A stretch of 64,000 nt of DNA from Lachnospiraceae bacterium. Its GTDB lineage: Bacteria > Bacillota > Clostridia > Lachnospirales > Lachnospiraceae. Location of the stretch: positions 62,736-126,735 of the forward strand of contig SVDN01000006.1 in the NCBI GenBank assembly GCA_015057825.1. Direction: 5' to 3'. Below are positions 36,986 to 46,019 of the stretch, one piece after another. The notes beneath the pieces are model-generated. The model worked only from the letters and a program-made list of their open reading frames with translations, was not told where the DNA came from and searched no databases. The first letter of the stretch is position 1. Every line of letters starts with the position of its first letter. Made by a program: the position numbers and the translations under genes.

Positions 36986-37749
36986 TGATTATTAAAACAT
37001 GTTCGAAACTAACTAAAGACGAATATAAAGAAATTCTCGCATTGTCTTCCAAATGCGAGAATTTTGACAATATAGCCCCTATCATGTTTACGGAAGACGA
37101 GCTTAATTATGATAGTAGTTTTGAATGCTATTATATGGCTTTGAATGAGGGCAATATCATTTCTTTTGTCTCGGTATTTGTTCCCGGAGATGGGACCGGG
37201 GAAATTTATGCCATAACGGATCCGGCTTTCAGAAACAAAGGCTTGTTTAAAAAGCTTGTAAAAATTGCGGGCGAGAAGCTTGAAAGCATGGGAATATCCG
37301 AAATATATCTGCTTTGCACACCATCGTGCTCTGTATCCAAAAAAATTGTTTACGCAAAAAAAATGAAAATAGAATACAGCGAGTATCTTTTGGAACTTAC
37401 AAAAGGGTACAAAGAAGAAGCGGATTCCGAACTTAAACTTTGCGTTAGGGAAAACGCCGATAAAAGCTTATATTTTGAAAGCAAACTTTATGATAAACAT
37501 ATTGGCGAGTGCATGGTTGAATTAAACGGTGAAACGGCTTGTATCTATGATTTTAACCTTGATCCGTCCTGCAGGGGAAGAGGTTTGGGATCAAAAACCC
37601 TTATATCTATAGTTAATTATTTAATCGATAATATAACAGATGAAGTGCTTTTGCAGGTTCACGGAGACAACAAGGTCGCCGTGAATATGTATTTACACCA
37701 CGGGTTTACGATTAAATCACAGTTGGATTATGTAAGGCTTTACTTGTAA
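36985..37749 (+). CDS. Tandem-domain GNAT acetyltransferase
   Basis: A 254-residue protein whose ATG shares the last base of the rpoD stop. It has two acetyl-CoA loop motifs: ITDPAFRNKGLFKKLV near residue 80 and DPSCRGRGLGSKTL near 195, so it is a double GNAT protein. The first loop lacks the final Gly of RGxG, so only the second may be catalytic. The substrate is unknown, as is usual. Translational coupling to rpoD is notable but may only reflect gene packing. Confidence 0.85.
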   Translation: MIIKTCSKLTKDEYKEILALSSKCENFDNIAPIMFTEDELNYDSSFECYYMALNEGNIISFVSVFVPGDGTGEIYAITDPAFRNKGLFKKLVKIAGEKLESMGISEIYLLCTPSCSVSKKIVYAKKMKIEYSEYLLELTKGYKEEADSELKLCVRENADKSLYFESKLYDKHIGECMVELNGETACIYDFNLDPSCRGRGLGSKTLISIVNYLIDNITDEVLLQVHGDNKVAVNMYLHHGFTIKSQLDYVRLYL

Positions 37750-37816
37750 TGGCAAGAAGAATTGTGTTATACTTGTAATTGCGTAAGAATATTTAACCAA
37801 AACAACGAGGATTTCA

Positions 37817-38533
37817 ATGGGAGATGTAAATAATAATGATTTGGATTTCGTGGAAATTCTTGATGACGAAGACGTCAGCGAGGATGAATCAAAGGAAGAC
37901 CAATCAGTAAATAAAAGCAATAATAAAGAAAAAGATAATAATAAAAAAGAGAATTTAAGCGAAGAAGAAAAAAAGAAAGTCGTAAAAAGAGAAGTATTCA
38001 GTTGGATTCGCTTGTTGGCAATAGCGGTTGCGGTTGCATTGTGCATAAATTATTTGATTTTATTTAACGGATATGTTCCTTCGGGTTCCATGTATCCCAC
38101 AATCGAAGCCGATGGTAGCCAGGGAGCAAGGATTATAGCTTTTAGACTTTCCTATCTTTTCGAAGAGCCTAAACGCGGAGATATAATAATTTTCAAATAT
38201 CCTGATGATCCGAGAGAGAACTATGTTAAGCGAGTTATAGGCCTTCCGGGTGAAACCGTTGAGATAATCGAAGGAAAAGTTTATATCTCAAAAGACGGTG
38301 AAAAACTTGAGGATCCGCTCTATGAGCCGTATTTGTACGAGATTCCTCTTGGAAGTTACGGGCCTTACACTGTTCCGGAAGACAGCTATTTTGTTATGGG
38401 AGATAACAGGAACAATTCCTGGGATTCCAGAAAATGGGTGAATACTTTCGTTCCGGAAGAAAATTTAATAGGAAAAGCATTATTCCAGTACTATCCGTCA
38501 ATACATAATTTGTTGAAAAAGAACAATGAATAA
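37817..38533 (+). CDS. lepB: Signal peptidase I
   Basis: A 238-residue membrane protease cleaving signal peptides of exported proteins. A long acidic/basic cytoplasmic tail (about 1-58) leads to one membrane helix (about 62-80), then the S26 catalytic region with PSGSM (Ser91), YVKRVIGLPGE (Lys138, general base) and MGDNRNNSWDSR near the C-terminus. AACGAGG precedes the ATG. A weak promoter (TTGTAA/TATACT at 37744-37773) overlaps the end of the GNAT gene. Confidence 0.95.
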   Translation: MGDVNNNDLDFVEILDDEDVSEDESKEDQSVNKSNNKEKDNNKKENLSEEEKKKVVKREVFSWIRLLAIAVAVALCINYLILFNGYVPSGSMYPTIEADGSQGARIIAFRLSYLFEEPKRGDIIIFKYPDDPRENYVKRVIGLPGETVEIIEGKVYISKDGEKLEDPLYEPYLYEIPLGSYGPYTVPEDSYFVMGDNRNNSWDSRKWVNTFVPEENLIGKALFQYYPSIHNLLKKNNE

Positions 38534-38539
38534 TAAATA

Positions 38540-38572
38540 AAAAGAGCATATCTTTCGATATGCTCTTTTTAC
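38540..38572. terminator. Bidirectional terminator, lepB / chemoreceptor
   Basis: AAAGAGCATATC / GATATGCTCTTT arms around a short loop, with A-run and T-run. Confidence 0.88.
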
Positions 38573-38609
38573 GTAAAGCCTTTCCGAATATGAAAGCGAG
38601 GGATGGCTT

Positions 38610-40658
38610 TTACAGATTAAATTTGTTAATAATATCTTCGATACCGTCAGAGTTAATTTTTCCTTCTTCCGAAAGTCTGTTGATATCTTCCGACAATGCA
38701 TTTGTATTTTCAATCTTCTCAACGATTTCATTGATACCGTCGGCGTTTTGTTTAGCTGCCATAGATACGTTTTCAATACCTACGGAAATCTCTTTAACCG
38801 ATTCGTAAAGAGCATTTACAGCTTCGCCGATTTCATCAACAGCTGCCTGGATTTCTTTTACGTCGCTGCCATATGCAGCCGACTGATCCGCAAAGTTCTT
38901 ATAATCTGCACCAACATCGTTATTAACGTGATCCATAAGCTTATCAACGTTAGCCTTAACGTTTTCAACGGATGCGTTGCTTCCCGCAACGATTGTCTGG
39001 ATGTTTGATGCTGTTTTTTGCGACTCTTCAGCCAGATTTCCGATTTCGCTTGCAACAACGGCAAATCCGCGTCCTGCCTCACCTGCTCTGGCAGCCTCAA
39101 TCGAAGCATTAAGTGAAAGAAGGTTTGTCTGTGATGTAATGTCCATGATAGCATCTGCAAGGTCGTTGATTTTTTCTACGGCTGTAAGACTTTCCAGAGC
39201 TTCTTCCATTTCCTTCATAACATTTTCGGTACGGGTATGTCCGTTTTCCAAAGCTTCCATAATGGATTCATGAGATTCTTCGGTCTTTCTGATAAGCTCG
39301 TCGGATGTTTTCTTACCGTCGTTAACTTTATTCTTAATTTCGTCAACCAATGAAACTATACGGTTGATCTCGTTATTTACATCGGCAATGGAAGAGTTTG
39401 TCTGATCGATACTTGCCGACAATTCTTCGGTTGTAGCCGAGTTATCCATGGTGTACTGAGAAAGCTTGGTTGAATTCGAGTTAAGTGAATCCGAACTGTT
39501 AACAAGGCTTACACTGCTTTCTTTAAGAACACCGATTGTTTCTTTAAGTGTTTGGATGATGCTTAAGGTTGAAAGAGCAATTCTTCCGACTTCATCATTT
39601 CTTCTCGAATACTTATTAAGTTCTCCGCCGGTTGAAAGATCAAGCTGTCCAACCTTTGTAAGTGAACCTTCAACGTCCGTAAGAGCTCTTGTCATAAGGT
39701 AGATTACAACGCCAAGTACCACTACCAATACAACGATTGCGATGATTGCGGTAATAAGTGACTGCATCATAGCCGAGTTTGTATTTGCTGCAAGTTCAGC
39801 GCTGTCCGCACCTACAAAGAATAACCACTGATATTGTGGAATATATGTATAAACACCTTCCATGGCTTTACCGGTATCCGGATCCGTATAGTTGATAAAT
39901 CCGTTGGTTATTTCTTCACCTGCCGCTATTCTTTCAGACAGCTCCACTACCGGTGCAAGTTCGCATGTTGTAGCGATATTTTCCGTGTTGTTATCATACA
40001 AGGTTGATAAGTCAGAACCCGAAACAAGAAGTACTTCCTGATCCTGTGTAATGTTAATCTTGCCTAATATTTCAGACATCTCGCTTGCACCTACTGCAGC
40101 GAGTGCATATCCTGAAGGAGCACCTGTAGCTGTGTAACCCGAAATTGTAAAGCAAAGAGCCACTTCGCTTGTTGTAGGTGAAATTGTTGCAATACCGCCT
40201 ACTACAGGTTCTTTAGCGTCGTTGAAGTAAAGATTTTGAATTAACTCAATGGTTTCCGGAGGGTTGGTATAGCCAATCATTGCCGGATCGGAGTGGGCAA
40301 GACATGTACCGTCATAGTTTGTAAACAAAATACTGTCAAAGTCCTTGATGAACGAACCGTATCCCGCTGTGAATGCCTGCGCATTGGCAATAGCAGTTGC
40401 ATCGGACGGATTAGCCATCAATGCAGAAATCTGCGGTGAGTTAACGTAGCTTTCTACGTAAGCAATTTCCTTGTTCAGATAAAGATTCAATTCGTCCGAA
40501 TAGTTGGAAATTGTGTTTTGTAAAATTGTTTCATTGTTCTGTGTCAGAACATTTTTGATACTCATTCTCGTGATAACCAATTGAGCAGCCATAACAACAA
40601 CCGCAACGATTGCCACCACGACAATAAGCTTAAGACTGAGTTTTCCTTTTCCTCGCAT
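38610..40658 (-). CDS. Methyl-accepting chemotaxis protein
   Basis: A 682-residue chemoreceptor. An N-terminal helix (about 8-28), an extracytoplasmic Cache-type sensor (about 35-285), a second helix (about 292-318), HAMP, and the cytoplasmic signalling coiled coil with the conserved tip ([32 protein letters not shown]). It would signal through CheA/CheW to flagella; no other chemotaxis gene is present here. AGGAGG precedes the ATG. The ligand is unknown; dCache sensors often bind amino acids or carboxylates. Confidence 0.95.
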   Translation of the reverse strand: MRGKGKLSLKLIVVVAIVAVVVMAAQLVITRMSIKNVLTQNNETILQNTISNYSDELNLYLNKEIAYVESYVNSPQISALMANPSDATAIANAQAFTAGYGSFIKDFDSILFTNYDGTCLAHSDPAMIGYTNPPETIELIQNLYFNDAKEPVVGGIATISPTTSEVALCFTISGYTATGAPSGYALAAVGASEMSEILGKINITQDQEVLLVSGSDLSTLYDNNTENIATTCELAPVVELSERIAAGEEITNGFINYTDPDTGKAMEGVYTYIPQYQWLFFVGADSAELAANTNSAMMQSLITAIIAIVVLVVVLGVVIYLMTRALTDVEGSLTKVGQLDLSTGGELNKYSRRNDEVGRIALSTLSIIQTLKETIGVLKESSVSLVNSSDSLNSNSTKLSQYTMDNSATTEELSASIDQTNSSIADVNNEINRIVSLVDEIKNKVNDGKKTSDELIRKTEESHESIMEALENGHTRTENVMKEMEEALESLTAVEKINDLADAIMDITSQTNLLSLNASIEAARAGEAGRGFAVVASEIGNLAEESQKTASNIQTIVAGSNASVENVKANVDKLMDHVNNDVGADYKNFADQSAAYGSDVKEIQAAVDEIGEAVNALYESVKEISVGIENVSMAAKQNADGINEIVEKIENTNALSEDINRLSEEGKINSDGIEDIINKFNL

Positions 40659-40743
40659 TATTCAGTTCCTCCTCGCAATATAGTTTGTTGAGTATAACCC
40701 ATAAAAGCATTATAGCAATAAAAAAATATATAAATATAACAAT

Positions 40744-40788
40744 CTGTTAACAAAGGGTAAAATTAGTATGAATAAACTGTTAACAAAG
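40744..40788. repeat. Direct repeat CTGTTAACAAAG x2
   Basis: Two exact 12-base copies at 40744-40755 and 40777-40788, 33 bases apart start to start (about three helical turns), each with palindromic TGTTAACA. They lie between the divergent chemoreceptor and AEC genes, just upstream of the AEC promoter, and look like paired operator sites. Confidence 0.55.
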
Positions 40789-40802
40789 AAATTACAGAAA
40801 TA

Positions 40803-40831
40803 TTGAATTTTAGAGGAAAAGAGGATATAAT
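40803..40831 (+). promoter_or_regulatory. Promoter of AEC transporter
   Basis: TTGAAT, 17-base spacer, perfect TATAAT. Confidence 0.65.
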
Positions 40832-40884
40832 TGTCAATGATTGTAACAAAAACTTTTTAAATAAATTTTTTGAAGGTGAGTTAA

Positions 40885-41823
40885 TTGGAAAACTTGATTT
40901 TTAGCTTGAATGCCACCATTCCGCTTTTTTTGGTTATGGTTGTGGGATGGTTCTTAAGAAAAATCGGCATTCTTAACGAAGCTTTCTGCAAGGCTGCAAA
41001 TAAATTCAATTTTACCGTAACTTTGCCGGTTCTTTTGTTTAAGGATTTGTTTGAGTCCAATGTAAAAGAAAGTTTCGACATTAAATATGTGCTTTTTTGC
41101 GCCATTGTTACCAGTATTGCATTTTGGGGCTTATGGGGCATTTCAAAAATTATATGGAAGGGTAAAAACTTTATAGGTGAGTTTGTACAAGCTTGCTATA
41201 GAAGTTCGGCAGCGGTTCTCGGAATTGCGCTCATTACCAATATTTACGGCAGCGCGGGCATGGTTCCCATGATGATTATAGGCGCGGTGCCGCTCTTTAA
41301 CATATATGCGGTATTGGTACTTACTTTTGAATCGCCGGGAAATAAAAACAAAACGGTAAAAGATGCTGTCTTGGGAATATGCAAAAATCCGATTATCATA
41401 GCAATTATAATCGGTGTTATATGCAGTATGATTGATTTTGAGATGCCGACAATGCTTGAATCCACCATATCAAACATCGCAAGAATGGCATCGCCTTTGG
41501 CACTTGTTGTAATAGGTGCAAGTTTTGAAGGTAAAAAAGCCATTGCACTACTTAAACCTTCAATTACGGCGGCAATTATCAAACTTGTTGTGCTTCCCGC
41601 AATATTTTTACCTATAGCAATAAAAATGGGATATGTGGGAGGACATTTGGTTGCCATACTTATTATGCTTGGCTCGCCGTCTACACCAAGCAGCTATGTT
41701 ATGGCAAAAAGTATGGGAAGCGAAGGCACATTGACCGCATCTGCGGTGGTGCTTACCACCTTGGGGTCGGCCTTTTCGCTAACGGTTATACTGTTTATCC
41801 TAAGGTCCATTGGAGTTGTTTAA
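40885..41823 (+). CDS. AEC family transporter (auxin efflux carrier superfamily)
   Basis: A 312-residue protein with about ten hydrophobic helices starting at TTG 40885 behind GAAGGTGAG. The opening (PLFLVMVVGWFLRKIGI) and FNFTVTLPVLLFKDL, plus PSTPSSYVMAKSMG near residue 270, are family signatures. Bacterial AEC members move malate, other carboxylates or amino acids. It has its own promoter and is divergent from the chemoreceptor, with which it may share regulation. Confidence 0.88.
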   Translation: MENLIFSLNATIPLFLVMVVGWFLRKIGILNEAFCKAANKFNFTVTLPVLLFKDLFESNVKESFDIKYVLFCAIVTSIAFWGLWGISKIIWKGKNFIGEFVQACYRSSAAVLGIALITNIYGSAGMVPMMIIGAVPLFNIYAVLVLTFESPGNKNKTVKDAVLGICKNPIIIAIIIGVICSMIDFEMPTMLESTISNIARMASPLALVVIGASFEGKKAIALLKPSITAAIIKLVVLPAIFLPIAIKMGYVGGHLVAILIMLGSPSTPSSYVMAKSMGSEGTLTASAVVLTTLGSAFSLTVILFILRSIGVV

Positions 41824-41908
41824 CTTATATGTGACAGATAATTGTTTTGACATATATAAAAGATATGTATAAAAGCGGGCGAAAAAGCTTTCGCGGAAAG
41901 AGGAGAAA

Positions 41909-42457
41909 ATGAGAATTACAAAAGAAAATGCAATTGTATTGGTGGTTGATATTCAGGAAAGACTTCTTCCGGCCATGGCACATAAGGAAGATGTACTTAA
42001 AAACAGCGTGATTTTACTTAAAGGTGCGGTAGCACACGGCGTGCCTGTTATTGCTACGGAGCAGTATCCGAAGGGCCTTGGTTCAACGCTGGCTGAAGTT
42101 AAGGAAGCGGCGCCTGATATGTGGATACACGCAAAAGGCCAATTTTCATGCCTTGAGCCTGAAGTGAATGCCAAGTTGGATGAACTTATTGCATCAGGCA
42201 GAGACACGGTTGTAATAATCGGAATGGAAGCACACGTATGCGTACTCCTTACAATCAGAGACTTGATTGAAAAAGGTTTTAAGGTTGTTATGGCAGCGGA
42301 CTGCGTTGCATCAAGAAAAGATTTTGATAAGGAAATGGCATTTGAAAGAGCCAAGTTTGAAGGCGCGGTGCTCAGTACATACGAAGCAATTCTTTTTGAA
42401 ATGACGGAAACATCAAAAGATGCTAACTTTAAAACAATATCCAATCTGGTAAAGTAA
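41909..42457 (+). CDS. Isochorismatase-family cysteine hydrolase
   Basis: A 182-residue enzyme with the complete triad layout: VVDIQERL (Asp near residue 14), HAKGQFSCLEP (Lys near 79) and GMEAHVCV (Cys near 114, after the cis-peptide region). It resembles YcaC-like members more than true nicotinamidases; the substrate could be an amide or an isochorismate-like compound. AGAGGAG precedes the ATG. A promoter-like TTGACA/TATAAA pair with a short 15-base spacer lies at 41847-41873. Confidence 0.88.
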   Translation: MRITKENAIVLVVDIQERLLPAMAHKEDVLKNSVILLKGAVAHGVPVIATEQYPKGLGSTLAEVKEAAPDMWIHAKGQFSCLEPEVNAKLDELIASGRDTVVIIGMEAHVCVLLTIRDLIEKGFKVVMAADCVASRKDFDKEMAFERAKFEGAVLSTYEAILFEMTETSKDANFKTISNLVK

Positions 42458-42484
42458 AAGCAGCATCTAATGAATTAAGCTTAT

Positions 42485-42516
42485 AAGGCTTGTCCCAATA
42501 TTTGTGGACGAGCCTT
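42485..42516 (+). terminator. Hairpin after isochorismatase gene
   Basis: Eleven-base arms AAGGCTTGTCC / GGACGAGCCTT (one G-U) with a 10-base loop. There is no real T-run, so termination may be weak. Confidence 0.45.
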
Positions 42517-42544
42517 AAATTAATAATACGGAAAGGAAAGAGAT

Positions 42545-44392
42545 ATGGAAGAATTAAAAACACGAGATCAGATAGATAAGAAGTATAAATGGGCCATCGA
42601 GGATCTATATAAGACAGATGAAGACTGGGAAAAAGAGTATAAGGAGCTTGAAGGCAAGATAGAAGAATTGGCCGGTTTTGCGGGAACATTAGGCGAATCG
42701 GCAAAAAGGCTTGAAGAATATTTAAAAGTTAATATAGAAGCATCCAAACTTATGGAGCGCGTATATGTTTATGCCGGTCAGAAATCTCATGAAGATTTGG
42801 GAAATTCCAAATATCAGGCCATGAACGGTCGCGCCGGCAGTCTTATGGTTAAGTTTGGGGGAGCAAATTCGTTTTTTGAGCCTGAAATACTTGCTATGGA
42901 TGAGAAAAAACTTTTGGGTTTTATCGAAGAAAGCGAAATTTTGGGAAGAGCCAAAAAGGTCTTTACGGATTTGCTTGATAAAAAGCCTCACGTTTTAACT
43001 AAGGATATGGAAGAACTGCTTGCAAACGTAGGGGAAATAGCAAACGGCCCCGGCGATATATTCGGCATATTTAATAATGCGGATCTTAAGTTCGGCGAAA
43101 TTATAGATGAAGAAGGAAATAAAGTCGAGCTTACACACGGACGCTACAACAAGTTTATAAAAAGTGCGGACAGACGTGTGCGAAAAGAAGCATTTGAAGC
43201 TATGTACAAAGCATTTGGCGATTATATCAATACTTTGTCGGCCATTTACGGAACAAGCGTGAAAAAGGATGCTTTTTATGCAAAGGCAAGACATTACAAT
43301 TCGTCTTTGGAAAAGGCTTTAAGTTCAAACCATATTCCGGTGGAAGTCTACGATAATCTTCTCAAGACGGTAGATGCAAACCTTGATGCTCTTCATGAGT
43401 ATGTGGCTGTTAAGAAAAAAGCTTTAAGGCTTGATGAAGTGCATATGTATGACCTTTATACACCGATGGTTGCTGATGTAGATTATAAAATTGATTTTGA
43501 AGAAGCAAAGAAGATGGTAAAAGAAGCTCTTGCACCTATGGGAAAGGCTTATACGGATATTTTGGAAGAAGGCTATAATAACGGCTGGATAGATGTATAT
43601 GAAAATAAGGGTAAAAGAAGCGGTGCATATTCGTGGGGTGCCTACGGAACTCATCCATTCGTGCTCTTAAATCAGCAGGATACCTTAAACAGTGTCTTTA
43701 CTTTGGCACACGAAATGGGACATGCAATTCATTCCTACCATTCCGACAAGACTCAGGACTATATTTTTGCCGGATATAAAATATTTGTTGCAGAAGTTGC
43801 TTCTACCTGCAACGAATCTTTGCTAATTCATCATTTACTAAAACAGAATGAATCGGAGAAAAACACAGCCGGCGGGAAGGCAAAAAGAGCATATCTTTTA
43901 AATTATTTCTTGGAGCAGTTCAGAACAACACTCTTTAGACAGACTATGTTTGCGGAGTTTGAAAAGATTGCTCACGAAATGGTGGAAAGCGGTGAAACAC
44001 TTACGGCTGAGAACCTTAATGATGTTTATTACAAATTAAATGAAAAATATTTTGGCAAGGGTGCTTACATAGACAAAGAAATCGCTCTTGAATGGTCAAG
44101 AATACCGCATTTCTATACAGCATTTTACGTATATCAATATGCTACGGGGTTTTCCGCTGCCATTGCTCTTTCCAAGAAGATACTGGAAGACTACGAGGCA
44201 GCAGGGGAGAAATTTACCGGTGAAGAAACAGAGGCCGTTAAGAATTACAAGAAATTCCTTTGCGGCGGAAGCTCAAAAGATCCTATCGATTTGCTTAAGA
44301 TGGCAGGGGTTGATATGTCATCGAAAGAGCCGATTGAAGATGCCATGAAAATGTTCAGAGAACTCTTGGATGAGCTGAAGGAGCTTTTGTAA
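42545..44392 (+). CDS. pepF: Oligoendopeptidase F
   Basis: A 615-residue cytoplasmic M3B zinc metallopeptidase cutting peptides of roughly 7-17 residues. The zinc motif HEMGH is at 389-393, with the third ligand Glu in the downstream EVAST.NE block. The N-terminal helical domain and the AYSWGAYGTHPFVLLN substrate block are typical. GGAAAGG precedes the ATG. Its stop is one base before the next ATG, so it is co-transcribed with a permease. Confidence 0.95.
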   Translation: MEELKTRDQIDKKYKWAIEDLYKTDEDWEKEYKELEGKIEELAGFAGTLGESAKRLEEYLKVNIEASKLMERVYVYAGQKSHEDLGNSKYQAMNGRAGSLMVKFGGANSFFEPEILAMDEKKLLGFIEESEILGRAKKVFTDLLDKKPHVLTKDMEELLANVGEIANGPGDIFGIFNNADLKFGEIIDEEGNKVELTHGRYNKFIKSADRRVRKEAFEAMYKAFGDYINTLSAIYGTSVKKDAFYAKARHYNSSLEKALSSNHIPVEVYDNLLKTVDANLDALHEYVAVKKKALRLDEVHMYDLYTPMVADVDYKIDFEEAKKMVKEALAPMGKAYTDILEEGYNNGWIDVYENKGKRSGAYSWGAYGTHPFVLLNQQDTLNSVFTLAHEMGHAIHSYHSDKTQDYIFAGYKIFVAEVASTCNESLLIHHLLKQNESEKNTAGGKAKRAYLLNYFLEQFRTTLFRQTMFAEFEKIAHEMVESGETLTAENLNDVYYKLNEKYFGKGAYIDKEIALEWSRIPHFYTAFYVYQYATGFSAAIALSKKILEDYEAAGEKFTGEETEAVKNYKKFLCGGSSKDPIDLLKMAGVDMSSKEPIEDAMKMFRELLDELKELL

Positions 44393-44393
44393 G

Positions 44394-45593
44394 ATGGATA
44401 GTAATGAAAGGGACTTTACAAAAGAGCCGTCATTTAAAGATCGTTTTTTGGCAAAAGTTAAAAAAGAAATAGTTCTTGTAATCTCGATTCTTGCAGCATT
44501 GGTGGCATTGCTTATAGCAAGGCCGGAAGAAAGCATAGGTCGCTTTATCGACTGGAGAACCTTAGCTATTCTCTTTTGCCTTATGTTGGTGGTAGGAGCC
44601 CTAAGAAATATGGGGGTACTGGAAAGCCTGGCAAAGGCTTTGATAAACAGGACCAAAACCTTAAGAGGCTTGATTTTGGTGCTTCTTATTGTTACATTCC
44701 TACTCAGTATGTTTATAACCAATGATGTGGCCCTTATAACTTTTGTGCCTTTTTCTATAGCGGTGCTTACAATAGTGGGAAAAGGCGAACTTATGATATT
44801 GCTTGTTGTTTTGCAGACCATTGCCGCAAATCTTGGCAGTATGTTAACGCCCATCGGAAATCCTCAGAATCTGTTTTTGTACGGTCTTGCGGGAATGAAA
44901 GCGGGAGAATTTGTGCTTCTTATGCTGCCATACACACTTGTTTCCTTGGGGATTATTATTGCCTGCGTTATGGGAGTAAAAAATTCCAGAACCGCAAGTA
45001 TGGTAAGCATAAATACCGCAACGGAAGATGGCATTAAAGACGAAGAAAGAGCATCAAGCAAGTGGTTTTTGAGAAAGCCTAAGTTTTATGTATTGGTCAT
45101 TTTGTTTTTGATGGCAGTACTTACCGTAGCACATCTCATTCCTTTATGGATAACGTTTGTTGTAATATGCCTGTGCGTTTTAATCATGGATTTTAAGGCC
45201 TTCAAAAAAGTGGATTACTCCTTGCTTGCTACATTTATTTTTCTCTTTATATTTGTTGGTTGTATGAAAGAAATAGATGCGTTTGCGGGTTTCCTGGGGA
45301 ATCTTGTTGAAGGAAATGAAATGCTGACAGGACTTGCCTCAAGCCAGATTATAAGCAATGTGCCGGCTGCGATTTTGCTTTCCGGATTTACAACTGCCTA
45401 CAAACCGCTTATTGTGGGAGTGAACATAGGAGGCCTGGGGACTTTGATTGCATCAATGGCAAGCCTTATATCCTTTAAATATTATGCCAAAGTAAAGGGA
45501 GCAAAAATCGGTAAGTATTTGGGGATTTTCAGCCTTTTTAATTTGCTGTTTTTAATAGTGCTTTGGTGCTTGTATATGTTGATAAATTCCTAA
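44394..45593 (+). CDS. SLC13/ArsB-type anion permease
   Basis: A 399-residue protein with about ten hydrophobic helices. The half-repeat motif FITNDVALITFVPF (about 104-117) followed by GNPQNLFLYG and the mirrored NVPAAILLSGF near 320 are typical of the ion-transporter/CitMHS/ArsB superfamily. The substrate may be a di- or tricarboxylate, sulfate or arsenite; it cannot be read. AAGGAG inside pepF serves as ribosome site. The link with PepF is probably only operonic. Confidence 0.85.
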   Translation: MDSNERDFTKEPSFKDRFLAKVKKEIVLVISILAALVALLIARPEESIGRFIDWRTLAILFCLMLVVGALRNMGVLESLAKALINRTKTLRGLILVLLIVTFLLSMFITNDVALITFVPFSIAVLTIVGKGELMILLVVLQTIAANLGSMLTPIGNPQNLFLYGLAGMKAGEFVLLMLPYTLVSLGIIIACVMGVKNSRTASMVSINTATEDGIKDEERASSKWFLRKPKFYVLVILFLMAVLTVAHLIPLWITFVVICLCVLIMDFKAFKKVDYSLLATFIFLFIFVGCMKEIDAFAGFLGNLVEGNEMLTGLASSQIISNVPAAILLSGFTTAYKPLIVGVNIGGLGTLIASMASLISFKYYAKVKGAKIGKYLGIFSLFNLLFLIVLWCLYMLINS

Positions 45594-45618
45594 TAAGGGA
45601 TTTAAATTTTGATATGGA

Positions 45619-45645
45619 CAAAAGGGGCCGGTATGCCCCTTTTGC
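45619..45645 (+). terminator. Intrinsic terminator after permease
   Basis: AAAAGGGGC / GCCCCTTTT around CGGTAT. Confidence 0.8.
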
Positions 45646-45695
45646 TGCAGTATTAAAAAATTAAGAAAAAAATGAAGATTTTTAAAGATTTTTTC

Positions 45696-45724
45696 TTGAC
45701 AAACAAAAGTCTGTATAGTATAGT
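45696..45724 (+). promoter_or_regulatory. Strong promoter of tRNA-Gly
   Basis: Perfect TTGACA, 17-base spacer, TATAGT, about 30 bases before the tRNA. It is the best promoter match in the window. Confidence 0.85.
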
Positions 45725-45753
45725 ATCTAAGTGCCTTGCAGAAAGGCAATTAA

Positions 45754-45826
45754 GCGCGAGTGGCTCAGTTGGTGGAGCACGACCTTGCCAAGGTCGGGGT
45801 CGCGGGTTCGAGTCCCGTCTCGCGCT
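45754..45826 (+). tRNA. tRNA-Gly (GCC anticodon)
   Basis: A 73-base cloverleaf: acceptor arms GCGCGAG / CTCGCGC, D-arm GCTC..GAGC-like, anticodon stem CGACC / GGTCG with loop TTGCCAA (anticodon GCC), T-arm GCGGG / CCCGT with GTTCGAG-type loop, discriminator U. CCA is not encoded. It has its own promoter and terminator. Confidence 0.95.
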
Positions 45827-45838
45827 CTTTTAATACAG

Positions 45839-45870
45839 AAAAGGGTATCCATTCGGATACCCTTTTTTGT
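45839..45870 (+). terminator. Intrinsic terminator after tRNA-Gly
   Basis: AAAAGGGTATCC / GGATACCCTTTT arms with an ATTC loop and T-run. Confidence 0.88.
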
Positions 45871-45876
45871 ATTAAA

Positions 45877-45991
45877 GAGGCACTACGTGCCTCGAACGTT
45901 CGAGGTCTCGGGGCGTGAGGGACGCCCCTCGGTCGGTGCTTCTGTCACTTCGTTCCAGAGTCGTCCACCGGACGACCGCACCGTCTCGCGC
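45877..45991. other. GC-rich hairpin array, function unknown
   Basis: About 115 bases with GC content far above the surroundings. In order: GAGGCAC/GTGCCTC (45877-45893), a perfect 16-base palindrome CCTCGAACGTTCGAGG (45890-45905), GGGGCGT/ACGCCCC (45910-45928), and CGGTGC/GCACCG (45934-45983) enclosing GTCGTCC/GGACGAC (45960-45976). No coding sense on either strand. It could be a structured RNA, an integration remnant or a mobile palindromic repeat. Confidence 0.55.
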
Positions 45992-46019
45992 AAAAAGCAG
46001 CCTTAATTGGCTGCTTTTT
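45992..46019 (-). terminator. Terminator of toxin-antitoxin operon
   Basis: Perfect arms AAAAAGCAGCC / GGCTGCTTTTT around TTAATT, overlapping the toxin stop codon; symmetric runs could also stop plus-strand transcripts from the GC-rich array. Confidence 0.8.

Larger units (their letters stand above)
45815..45991. repeat. 11-base direct repeat of the tRNA-Gly 3' end
   Basis: CCGTCTCGCGC occurs at 45815-45825 (the T-arm end and acceptor strand of the tRNA) and again exactly at 45981-45991. Repeats of a tRNA 3' end are the usual scar of site-specific integration; here they bracket about 155 bases including the GC-rich hairpin array. Confidence 0.55.

Noticed and set aside
45900..45991. A second tRNA in the GC-rich segment
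   Set aside because: Only the acceptor 3' strand is repeated; no D, anticodon or T arm can be drawn.
45731..46006. Open frame covering the tRNA-Gly and GC-rich array
   Set aside because: It spans a clear tRNA and terminator, lacks a ribosome site, and its translation shows no domain.
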